This document shows positions 5,982 through 12,177 of a stretch of 13,071 nucleotides of DNA, piece by piece. Source of the stretch: GWB1-54-5 sp035290085 (GTDB lineage Bacteria; Patescibacteriota; Gracilibacteria; Peribacterales; Peribacteraceae); the NCBI GenBank assembly GCA_035290085.1, contig DATDVK010000011.1, positions 1 to 13,071 on the forward strand. The letters are read 5' to 3'. The notes below the pieces were generated by a model, which was given only the letters and a program-made list of their open reading frames with translations, was not told the origin of the DNA and searched no databases. Position 1 is the first letter of the stretch. Each line of letters starts with the position of its first letter. The position numbers and the translations under genes were made by a program.

Positions 5982-7772
5982 ATCATTGCGCATATTGATC
6001 ATGGCAAGTCGACGCTGGCTGACCGCATGATCGAGAGTACGGGGACGCTCCAGAAGCGGGAGATGAAAGAGCAGCTCCTCGATACCATGGATCTGGAGCG
6101 CGAGCGCGGCATCACTATCAAGCTGCAGCCTGTGCGCATGCAGTATAAGGGTGTGCAGCTCAATCTTATTGATACGCCCGGTCACACGGATTTCCGCTAC
6201 GAGGTGAGCAGATCGCTCGCTGCCTGCGAGGGGGCTATTCTCCTTGTGGATGCTTCGCAGGGTATTCAGGCGCAGACGCTCGCTGTGCTCTCCATGGCAC
6301 TCGAACACGATCTCGCCATCGTGCCGGTTCTCAATAAAATCGATCTCCCTGCCGCGGATCCCGAACGTGTCACCGAGGAAGTACTGCATCTCCTCGGGTG
6401 CAGGAGGGAGGAAATTCTGCGGATTTCTGCCAAGGATGGGAGGGGAGTAGAGGATGTGCTCAAGGCAGTCATCGATCGGGTTCCGAAACCTTCTGTCTCC
6501 TCTTCTGCCGATGCACGTGCTCTCATTTTCGATGCGGTCATGGACCCGTACCGCGGAGCGGTGGCGTATGTGCGCATGGTGGAAGGAAGCCTGAGGAAGG
6601 GGCAGAAGGTATTTCTTCTCGGTACGCAGTACGAGTCGGAGGTGCTCGATATCGGCCATTTCGCTCCGAAGTACGCCTCGGATCCAGGACTCTACGCGGG
6701 TGAAATCGGCTACGTTGTCACAGGCGCGAAAGATGTCGCCAATGTGCATACGGGAGATACGATTGCAGGCAAGAAGGATCTCCAGCCTCTCCCGGGATAT
6801 AAGAAGGTGCAGCCGATGGTCTTCGCAGGACTGTATCCGTCCGAAGCCGACGGGTATCCGCAGCTCAGAGACGCACTGGAGAAACTTTCGCTGAACGACG
6901 CGGCACTCTTCATGGAGCCGGAGCGCAACGCGGCACTCGGCAATGGTTTCCGTTGTGGTTTCCTGGGTCTTCTGCACATGGATATTATCCAGGAGCGTCT
7001 GGAGCGGGAACACGACTGTGATTTGGTGATCACCGCCCCCAGCGTGCAGTACGAGGTACAGCTTCAGTCCAGGAATCCCGGAGAGGTGGTGCGTACGAGT
7101 CTGCTTAAGGCAGACGAACCCGCGATAGCCCTCATCAGCAATCCTGCGGATTTTCCTGATCCAACGTTTATTGGAGAGGTGCGCGAACCGTGGGTGGGAT
7201 TGGAAGTGCTCTGTCGCAAGGAAGATGTTGGTCCCGTAATGCAGCTTGTGCAGGACCGCCGGGGAATGTACCAGTCTCTGGAGTATCTGGATGCCGATCT
7301 TGCACTGTTGCGCTTCGAGGTCCCGCTCCAGGGTATCATCCTTGATTTCTTCGACAGGCTGAAGTCGGCAACTGCAGGGTACGGTTCCATGAGCTACGAG
7401 CCGATCGGGTGCCGTGCAGGGGATCTCGTGAAACTGCAGATTCTCCTTCTCGGAGAGCCTGCGGAGGCTCTGAGCACTATCGTGCACAAATCAGAATCCC
7501 ATAGTGTGGGAGCAATTATCTGTAAGAAGCTGAAGGAAGTTCTCCCCAAGGCTCAGTATCAAATCCCCATCCAGGCAGCGGTGGGGGCGAAAGTCGTAGC
7601 GCGGGAGACCTTGTCCGCGTACAGGAAAGATGTGACGGGGTACCTGTATGGTGGAGATGTCACCCGGAAGCGCAAGCTCTTGGAGAAGCAGAAGAAGGGG
7701 AAGAAGCGCCTCAAGCAGATGGGGAAAATCACTCTCACACAGGAGGCGTTTCTGAGTGTTCTGAAGAGATAA
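5961..7772 (+). CDS. lepA: Elongation factor 4 (LepA), ribosome-associated GTPase
   Basis: 603 residues, full length for the family (about 600). LepA is a translational GTPase that acts on the ribosome, affecting back-translocation or initiation. GTPase motifs are complete: P-loop AHIDHGKS (10-17), switch I RERGITIK (47-54), DTPGHTDF (71-78), NKIDLP (125-130) and SAKDG (156-160). The LepA-specific C-terminal domain ends with YLYGGDVTRKRKLLEKQKKG and KKRLKQMGKITLTQEAFL, matching the family and separating it from EF-G, TypA and BipA. The start at 5961 gives the canonical N-terminus. No Shine-Dalgarno sequence precedes it. Its 3' end overlaps the convergent orphan gene by 38 bases. The window-specific oddity is the duplicate of its first seven codons 80 bases upstream. 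Confidence 0.98.
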   Translation: MEIRNFCIIAHIDHGKSTLADRMIESTGTLQKREMKEQLLDTMDLERERGITIKLQPVRMQYKGVQLNLIDTPGHTDFRYEVSRSLAACEGAILLVDASQGIQAQTLAVLSMALEHDLAIVPVLNKIDLPAADPERVTEEVLHLLGCRREEILRISAKDGRGVEDVLKAVIDRVPKPSVSSSADARALIFDAVMDPYRGAVAYVRMVEGSLRKGQKVFLLGTQYESEVLDIGHFAPKYASDPGLYAGEIGYVVTGAKDVANVHTGDTIAGKKDLQPLPGYKKVQPMVFAGLYPSEADGYPQLRDALEKLSLNDAALFMEPERNAALGNGFRCGFLGLLHMDIIQERLEREHDCDLVITAPSVQYEVQLQSRNPGEVVRTSLLKADEPAIALISNPADFPDPTFIGEVREPWVGLEVLCRKEDVGPVMQLVQDRRGMYQSLEYLDADLALLRFEVPLQGIILDFFDRLKSATAGYGSMSYEPIGCRAGDLVKLQILLLGEPAEALSTIVHKSESHSVGAIICKKLKEVLPKAQYQIPIQAAVGAKVVARETLSAYRKDVTGYLYGGDVTRKRKLLEKQKKGKKRLKQMGKITLTQEAFLSVLKR

Positions 7773-8112
7773 TGCGCCCGGCGGCGGCAGGGGCTGCCTG
7801 CACAACCGTTCTCAGCTGCTGCGCTGTGTCTGACTGGAGGGCATCTATGTCCTGCAGGAAAGTGTCTGCAGACTGAAAACGCGCGGGTTCCTGGAGAACG
7901 CTGCTCTGCTCAATGACCGCGGCGAACTGATCCCAGTTTCCTTCCAGTTGGAAGAAAATGCCTGCGCGCAGGAACAAGCCGAGGATGAGCATGTGAATGC
8001 CTCCTTCCCGTATGCGGCGGATCGTATCCTGCTGGTTACTGTCACGCAGTGCATCGAAGAACTGTTGCACAAGGGGGCCTTCGTAGCGTTTGATGGGTGC
8101 ATTCCTCTCCAT
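7735..8112 (-). CDS. Unidentified 125-residue protein
   Basis: The product from ATG 8112 begins MERNAPIKRYEGPLVQQFFD and is predicted mainly helical. It has a hydrophobic stretch in the middle (HMLILGLFLRAGIFFQLEGN) and a more polar Gln/Ala-rich C-terminus. Codon choice on this strand is like that of neighbouring genes, which supports it as coding, and the antisense frame is much poorer. An ATG at 8151 would add 13 residues; I prefer 8112 because TACAAT lies 10 bases upstream of it and the extra residues look non-native. The stop codon falls inside lepA, giving a 38-base tail-to-tail overlap. It is divergent from thpR with 51 bases between starts. No family is recognised. Confidence 0.65.
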   Translation of the reverse strand: MERNAPIKRYEGPLVQQFFDALRDSNQQDTIRRIREGGIHMLILGLFLRAGIFFQLEGNWDQFAAVIEQSSVLQEPARFQSADTFLQDIDALQSDTAQQLRTVVQAAPAAAGRIISSEHSETPPV

Positions 8113-8122
8113 GGGGGAGGAT

Positions 8123-8152
8123 ATTGTAGCGGTTCGTGCCACGGAGTACATT
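8123..8152. promoter_or_regulatory. Overlapping divergent promoters for thpR and the orphan gene
   Basis: On the plus strand, TTGTAG (8124-8129), a 17-base spacer and TACATT (8147-8152) lie 11 bases before the thpR ATG. On the minus strand, TACAAT (8128-8123) lies 10 bases before the ATG at 8112. The thpR -35 box and the minus-strand -10 box use the same bases, so the two promoters may compete. Confidence 0.4.
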
Positions 8153-8163
8153 TGGTTTGTCTG

Positions 8164-8766
8164 ATGTTTGCTCTCTCTTTTCCCCTGAAACGGGTGTTTG
8201 TTGCTCTCCCTCTTGAGCGGGAAGCAAAATGGCAGTTCCAGGCATTGCAGGAAGCCCTGAAACCATTTGCAGATATCCTGCGGTTCCAGAATGCGGCGTC
8301 ACCGCATCTCACGCTCCAGTTCTGGCAGGAAGTGATGGAGATTGAGTACCATCAGATTGTGAAGCAGATGGAGAACATTGCCTTGAAGAGCAAACCGTTC
8401 ACCATGAAGTGTACCGGCGTTTCCACGTTTGGATCACGCCTGCGTACCGGATCGCACTCCGGCGTGCAGGCACGGGGAGAGGACAGGGTGCTCTTCCTCG
8501 ACATTGCATTCTCCGAGGAGCTTGCGAGGCTGAGGAAGCTGTGCCCCTGGCCGAGCGGGAAGCCATTCTCGCCGCACATCACGCTCGCCCGCATCGAGCA
8601 TCCTCAGCGGTTCGCGGTGCAGAAGAAAAAAGTTCTCAAGGCACTGGAGGGCTCGGCATTCGCTATTCCCGTAGATCGCCTGCGCCTCTTCGCGGAGATC
8701 GATGGCAGGAAACAGACGCCGATTGCGGAGTATCCGTTCCCTACTCTTCCTCCTCCGCAGGCATAG
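8164..8766 (+). CDS. thpR: RNA 2',3'-cyclic phosphodiesterase / 2'-5' RNA ligase family
   Basis: 200 residues. Members of this 2H phosphoesterase family hydrolyse RNA 2',3'-cyclic phosphates and can join tRNA halves through 2'-5' bonds. The two signature motifs are present: SPHLTLQFW, with the HxTx motif at 48-51, and FSPHITLARI, with the second at 138-141. Each supplies one catalytic histidine and one threonine, and the spacing of about 90 residues is usual. The first strand KRVFVALPLE is also typical. I chose ATG 8164 because the core strand starts ten residues later. The frame is open for a further 72 codons upstream, but that part looks non-native and overlaps the divergent orphan gene. 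The 3' end overlaps the next convergent gene by 26 bases. Confidence 0.9.
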   Translation: MFALSFPLKRVFVALPLEREAKWQFQALQEALKPFADILRFQNAASPHLTLQFWQEVMEIEYHQIVKQMENIALKSKPFTMKCTGVSTFGSRLRTGSHSGVQARGEDRVLFLDIAFSEELARLRKLCPWPSGKPFSPHITLARIEHPQRFAVQKKKVLKALEGSAFAIPVDRLRLFAEIDGRKQTPIAEYPFPTLPPPQA

Positions 8767-9445
8767 CCCTGGGTGATTTCTGCTGGATGAATGCCTGTTT
8801 CACCGTGGCAATGAACGGTTCGAAGACTGCCTGGAGAATGCTTCCTGTGAGCGGCTGGATTGTCTCGAACTTCTGTTTCTTCCCGTGGATTTCAAAGAAG
8901 TCTTTCACGACGAATGTGGAGAGCTGCAGCACGGTTCCATCGATATTCTTCTCGTCGATCATGAGCTGCAGGAGAATTTTCTCCGGTGCGAACGAGAGCA
9001 CGAGCTGCATGCGAGTAATCCATGCAATGAGATCCCTGTTCATCTGCGGATCGAGTTCTCCGGATGTGGTGATAGCAGTACTTTCGTCCACCGTTTCCTC
9101 GGCAGATTTATGCCCCATGCTGTGGAGGTACTCTTTCACTTCTCTCAGGCATCCTTCATGTATGAGCGAGAGAACGGCAAGAATGAAGATGCTCGGACAA
9201 TCACGGGCGACAAGGCGGGAGATGAGGACAAACAGATGCGCGTACTTGTCCTGTCCGAGGAACTGGATGATGGTGCGGGCAACCTGATCGTCGCGTTTCC
9301 TGGATTGCTTCTCCTCACGGCGGATTTGCTGCATCGCTGCGGCTGCGGCGGCAAACCGCTGCTTGGCTTCTTCGCTGAGTGCTTCAGGAGCACCTGCGAC
9401 CCCTTCATCGGGTGAGCCGATATCCAGTCCTCCCAGTTCAGTCAT
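8741..9445 (-). CDS. Unidentified 234-residue helical protein
   Basis: The protein starts MTELGGLDIGSPDEGVAGAP, a flexible acidic, glycine-rich leader. An Ala-rich, then charged, helix follows (RFAAAAAAMQQIRREEKQSR). A mostly helical domain spans about 55-215, with segments such as ARTIIQFLGQDKYAHLFVLI, SIFILAVLSLIHEGC and RDLIAWITRMQLVLSF. It ends in a short EEEE tail. No signal peptide or clear membrane span is seen; the hydrophobic helices look amphipathic. The family is not recognised. It lies 112 bases after rpmA on the same strand, but has its own possible promoter (TAGCAT at 9460-9455, with a weak TTCTCT 17 bases upstream), 9 bases before the ATG. Its 3' end overlaps thpR by 26 bases. 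Length and codon use make it a solid coding call without a function. Confidence 0.8.
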   Translation of the reverse strand: MTELGGLDIGSPDEGVAGAPEALSEEAKQRFAAAAAAMQQIRREEKQSRKRDDQVARTIIQFLGQDKYAHLFVLISRLVARDCPSIFILAVLSLIHEGCLREVKEYLHSMGHKSAEETVDESTAITTSGELDPQMNRDLIAWITRMQLVLSFAPEKILLQLMIDEKNIDGTVLQLSTFVVKDFFEIHGKKQKFETIQPLTGSILQAVFEPFIATVKQAFIQQKSPRAMPAEEEE

Positions 9446-9502
9446 AGTGCATCCATGCTACCTGATACCGGGGGGCAAGAGAAAATGGATTGTTCTTTGA
9501 GC

Positions 9503-9557
9503 GGGAAGCGATACGCGGTGAGCAGCAAGCGGCTTACTGCTTCCTGCTTCCTGCTTC
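9503..9557. repeat. Three tandem heptamers abutting the rpmA stop, with inverted partner
   Basis: CTGCTTC occurs three times in perfect tandem at 9537-9557, and the rpmA stop codon begins at the next base. To the left, GCAGCAAG (9522-9529) and CTTACTGC (9533-9540) form a hairpin with a 3-base loop and one mismatch, and GGAAGC at 9504-9509 can pair with any of the heptamers. On the transcribed (minus) strand the repeats read GAAGCAG. No T-tract follows. Confidence 0.65.
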
Positions 9558-9842
9558 CTACTGTGCGCATGGTTCCACGCGCACAAATGTGCAGTGCTCT
9601 CGTTTCCCGTTGAATTTTTTCATCTGTTTCTTGCTGAATACCACCATGCCATCCACGGAGGCATGAATGGTCCAGTCCTTTCCCACATGTGTGTTTGCAC
9701 CCGGCCGGTACCAGTAACCCTTCTGGCGGATGAGTACTTCTCCTGCGCTCACAGTTTGGCCTCCGAAACGCTTTACGCCGCGGTACTTTGGATTGCTATC
9801 TCTGCCGTTACTAGTAGATCCGCCAGCTTTCTTATGAGCCAT
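9558..9842 (-). CDS. rpmA: 50S ribosomal protein bL27
   Basis: 94 residues from ATG 9842. bL27 lies near the peptidyl-transferase centre, and its N-terminal tail reaches the tRNA ends. The N-terminus MAHKKAGGSTSNGRDS and the following GVKRFGGQTVSAGEVLIRQK are diagnostic, as are YRPGANTHVGKDWTIHA and the GMVVFSKK segment. An upstream TTG at 9848 would add two residues but breaks the family start. The tail begins directly with MAHKK, so there is no cleavable N-terminal extension of the type described in Firmicutes. The usual partner genes rplU and obg are not adjacent. A probable promoter ends 9 bases before the ATG and no Shine-Dalgarno sequence is present. A tandem heptamer repeat begins immediately after the stop codon. 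Confidence 0.96.
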   Translation of the reverse strand: MAHKKAGGSTSNGRDSNPKYRGVKRFGGQTVSAGEVLIRQKGYWYRPGANTHVGKDWTIHASVDGMVVFSKKQMKKFNGKREHCTFVRVEPCAQ

Positions 9843-9851
9843 AGCCAAACC

Positions 9852-9879
9852 ATTCTACGGAACTCCACCGTCCATGCAA
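9852..9879 (-). promoter_or_regulatory. rpmA promoter, leaderless type
   Basis: TTGCAT (9879-9874), a 16-base spacer and TAGAAT (9857-9852; 5 of 6 matches). The -10 box ends 9 bases before the ATG at 9842. The promoter fits between rpmA and the initiator tRNA gene. Confidence 0.5.
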
Positions 9880-9912
9880 GAAATTTCTCCCCCAATACGC
9901 GATTGAAGTAAT

Positions 9913-9989
<77 letters not shown>

Positions 9990-9999
9990 TCGGGAATGG

Positions 10000-10028
10000 A
10001 GTATGCATGAGCGTCAGGACACCCGCAA
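10000..10028 (-). promoter_or_regulatory. Probable promoter of the initiator tRNA
   Basis: TTGCGG (10028-10023), a 17-base spacer and CATACT (10005-10000; 4 of 6 matches). The predicted start is a few bases before the tRNA 5' end at 9989. The -35 box overlaps a small palindrome GCAAG-CA-CTTGC (10025-10036). Confidence 0.4.
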
Positions 10029-10062
10029 GCACTTGCAGGGGAAAGCTTCAGGAGAACTCCGC

Positions 10063-10512
10063 TCAGAGCGCCCTCTTCAGTTCTTCGATTTTCTTGTGGT
10101 GGAAGAGAAAGAGCTTCCAGTGTTCGATGACTGGCATCTGCCGGAGGAGTTCCAAGTACGTGGCTTCCTGCTGTTCAGCATTGAGGATGCCGGAGTCAGT
10201 GAGAGGGAAGCTCACTACGTTCATTTCTTCCGTGATGACGAGTGCTTTCTCGCCGGGGCTCATGAGTCCCAGGTTCTCTTTCGCGTACTTATCTTTATAC
10301 TGTGCAGAGCGGTAGTACTCGAGGTCTCTGTACCCGAGAGTGATTTTCTCCCGCAGGAGATCGTTCTGGTTCTGGATGTTTAGCAGCGTCTGCTCGAAGA
10401 GCGCGTTCCGGTAGTAGGAGAGTGCCAGGCCGAACGCCATGAATCCCACCACTGTCAGTCCGATGACAATGGTCAGCTGCTTGCTGATGGGTTCGGTTCC
10501 CTGGTAGCGCAT
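10063..10512 (-). CDS. Septum formation initiator, FtsB/DivIC-like
   Basis: 149 residues. FtsB/DivIC proteins are small bitopic components of the FtsQLB/DivIB divisome subcomplex. The layout fits: a short cytoplasmic N-terminus, one membrane segment at about 13-32 (LTIVIGLTVVGFMAFGLALS), a coiled coil at about 33-75 (RNALFEQTLLNIQNQNDLLR and onward), then YAKENLGLMSPGEKALVI, which carries the N-L-x(n)-PGE signature of the family. A C-terminal extension of about 55 residues past that signature is longer than usual. The gene is divergent from murC across a 112-base region full of octamer repeats, so two envelope genes share one control region. FtsB and DivIC cannot be told apart here. Confidence 0.8.
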   Translation of the reverse strand: MRYQGTEPISKQLTIVIGLTVVGFMAFGLALSYYRNALFEQTLLNIQNQNDLLREKITLGYRDLEYYRSAQYKDKYAKENLGLMSPGEKALVITEEMNVVSFPLTDSGILNAEQQEATYLELLRQMPVIEHWKLFLFHHKKIEELKRAL

Positions 10513-10516
10513 GGGG

Positions 10517-10615
10517 CTAGAGTACTAGAATACTAGAGTACTAGGATGGAGAATAATGCGGGAGCTTTTTCTCCCGGGGAGTTTCTTGTCCTAGTATTCT
10601 AGTACTCTAGTATTC
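10517..10615. repeat. CTAG-octamer inverted repeat between ftsB-like gene and murC
   Basis: The left arm (10517-10546) is built of octamers TACTAGAA, TACTAGAG and TACTAGGA; the right arm (10589-10615) carries the inverse. The last 27 bases of the left arm match the inverse of the right arm at 24 positions, and two of the three mismatches would be G-U pairs in RNA. CTAG occurs seven times, at 8-base steps within each arm. The 42-base loop contains a perfect inner hairpin: CGGGAG (10559-10564), loop CTTTTT, CTCCCG (10571-10576). Confidence 0.85.
10586..10613 (+). promoter_or_regulatory. Possible murC promoter inside the right repeat arm
   Basis: TTGTCC (10586-10591), a 16-base spacer and TAGTAT (10608-10613; 4 of 6 matches), ending 11 bases before the murC ATG. 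The spacer and -10 box are made of the octamer repeats, so hairpin extrusion would directly affect this promoter. Confidence 0.35.
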
Positions 10616-10624
10616 CCACCACTC

Positions 10625-11902
10625 ATGAAAATCTACTGTAGCGGCATCGGGGGTATCGGCCTCAGCGCGTACGCGGCGCTGCAGAACGCGTCCGGGCATA
10701 CCGTGATGGGGAGTGACAGGACGGGGAGTGCACTCATAGAAGATCTGCGCAGTCAGGGGATTGCTGTGTTTCTGGAGCAGGATGGTTCGCATTTCCCCGG
10801 GGATCTGGATCTCTTCGTCTACTCCGAGGCGATTCCGAAAGATGCTCCCGAGCGGAAGCGGGCTTCCGATCTGGGTGTGCGGCAGCTCTCGTACTTCGGT
10901 GCTCTCGGGGAACTTTCCAAAGATTTCCGTGTGATTGCCGTGTGCGGCACGCATGGGAAATCTTCCACCGTCGCCATGGCTGCACGGGTGCTCATGGATG
11001 CGGGGCTCGATCCTTCCGTCGTCGTGGGTACCAAGCTGCTTGAGCTCCAGGGACGAAACTGGCACAGAGGGGAGAGCGATCTCTTCCTCCTCGAGGCCTG
11101 TGAGTACCGCCGCTCCTTCCACTTCCTCTCGCCGGACATCGTTCTCATGACGAATGTAGATGGCGACCACTTCGATGCGTTTCGCTCGGTTCAAGAGTAC
11201 CAGCAGGCATTCCGGGAGTTTCTGGAGCTTCTGCCTGCCGAAGGCACGGTCATTACGCATCTGGGTGATGCGGACTGTGCTCACACGGTGGAGGGGCTGC
11301 AGCGCCCGGTGTTCGATGTGGATGATCTCCCGCTCCCCGCGCTGCAGACGCCGGGCCGCCATATGCAGGAGAACGCGCAACTGGTCCTGGGTCTGGCGGA
11401 TATCTTCCACATCGGCAGGGGAGAAGCGCTCGCTGCGCTTGCGGGGTACCGGGGATGCTGGCGGCGGATGGAGGTGAAAGGGGAGTGGGGGGAAGGTGTC
11501 ACTGTCATCGACGACTACGGCCACCATCCGCGGGAGATCCGTGCGGTGCTCTCTGCGCTGAAGGGCGCGTACCCGGGCCGCCGGCTTGTCTGTGCGTTCC
11601 AGCCGCATACGCACGACCGCACCATCAAACTCTACGCAGATTTCGTCGCTGCATTTTCAGATGCAGATCAGGTCGTCATTGCGGATGTCTACGAGGCACG
11701 ATCGGACATCGAAACAGAGAAAGTAGACATGGGGAAGTTCGTCTCTGACATCGCGGAGAAGAGCGGGGTCCCGTGCAGAGCAGGTGGGTCTCTCGATTCC
11801 ACCAGGGCACTGCTTGAAGGTGAGATTCTGCGGCCGGGAGATGTGCTGCTCACTCTTGGGGCGGGAACGATCACACAGCTCTCCGATGAGTTCGTTGCCT
11901 AG
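10625..11902 (+). CDS. murC: UDP-N-acetylmuramate--L-alanine ligase
   Basis: 425 residues, slightly short for the family (about 450-490). MurC adds L-alanine to UDP-MurNAc using ATP, the first amino acid of the peptidoglycan stem, in the cytoplasm. Domain 1 has the nucleotide-sugar loop SGIGGIGLSA (6-15). Domain 2 has the ATP loop CGTHGKSST (107-115), EACEYRRSF (157-165) and TNVDGDHFDAF (176-186). Domain 3 has RRMEVKGEW (280-288), DDYGHHPREI (296-305) and FQPHTHDRT (325-333), which correspond to the conserved Mur ligase motifs. The related ligase Mpl also carries an EACEY-type segment, but a biosynthetic MurC is more likely given the short length. ATG 10625 gives the canonical N-terminus; no Shine-Dalgarno sequence precedes it. 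Its TAG shares a CTAG palindrome with the stop codon of the convergent SLH gene. Confidence 0.92.
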   Translation: MKIYCSGIGGIGLSAYAALQNASGHTVMGSDRTGSALIEDLRSQGIAVFLEQDGSHFPGDLDLFVYSEAIPKDAPERKRASDLGVRQLSYFGALGELSKDFRVIAVCGTHGKSSTVAMAARVLMDAGLDPSVVVGTKLLELQGRNWHRGESDLFLLEACEYRRSFHFLSPDIVLMTNVDGDHFDAFRSVQEYQQAFREFLELLPAEGTVITHLGDADCAHTVEGLQRPVFDVDDLPLPALQTPGRHMQENAQLVLGLADIFHIGRGEALAALAGYRGCWRRMEVKGEWGEGVTVIDDYGHHPREIRAVLSALKGAYPGRRLVCAFQPHTHDRTIKLYADFVAAFSDADQVVIADVYEARSDIETEKVDMGKFVSDIAEKSGVPCRAGGSLDSTRALLEGEILRPGDVLLTLGAGTITQLSDEFVA

Positions 11903-12177
11903 GATGCATCTGTTTCGATATACAGGTCGGCGGACGTGCTGATGATTTTGGACATCTCTGCACGGTTTACCGGGCGGTCAGGTCCGAACTCTCCGGTGGG
12001 CTTGCCTTCCGCATCCGTAAAGCCGCTTACAATGCCGTCCTGAGCTGCCGTTTCGATGCAGGAAGCATAGGGAGTGGTTTTCCGGACATCTCTGAACAGG
12101 TCACCGTGTGCCCAGAAGCGGCGCACGTCGAGCGCCTGGAGGAGGGTAGCCACCACTTCCCCCCGTGTTGCGGAGCG
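11899..12177 (-). CDS. SLH-domain surface protein, C-terminal part after an in-frame TAA
   Basis: This frame continues directly from the preceding gene after a TAA at 12178-12180. It reads RSATRGEVVATLLQALDVRR, which is the second half of an SLH domain, then a complete third SLH domain with DLFRDVRKTTPYASCIETAA, VSGFTDAEGKPTGEFGPDRP and NRAEMSKI. The protein then ends at TAG (11901-11899). If translated separately, GTG 12156 would be the likely start and would give 85 residues without a signal peptide, useless for export. It is best read as the displaced tail of one three-SLH protein, reached only if the TAA is read through, mis-sequenced or recent. The conserved frame and intact SLH motifs argue against an old pseudogene. 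Confidence 0.75.
   Translation of the reverse strand, partial: RSATRGEVVATLLQALDVRRFWAHGDLFRDVRKTTPYASCIETAAQDGIVSGFTDAEGKPTGEFGPDRPVNRAEMSKIISTSADLYIETDAS

Noticed and set aside
5946..7487. A 513-codon open frame antisense to lepA
   Set aside because: It lies entirely opposite a certain gene, has no domain signature and a composition rich in His, Arg and Leu, typical of shadow frames in GC-rich coding DNA.
7948..8163. A 72-residue N-terminal extension of the RNA ligase
   Set aside because: It overlaps the better-supported minus-strand gene and its promoter region, has Cys/Gly-rich unusual composition, and the family core starts after 8164.
10559..10576. Intrinsic terminator for the ftsB-like gene or murC
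   Set aside because: The hairpin is perfect, but its T-run is in the loop rather than after the stem, and it lies upstream of both genes.
10607..11614. A 335-codon frame antisense to murC
   Set aside because: Shadow of a clear gene; no recognisable motif and an unnatural Arg/His/Pro-rich composition.
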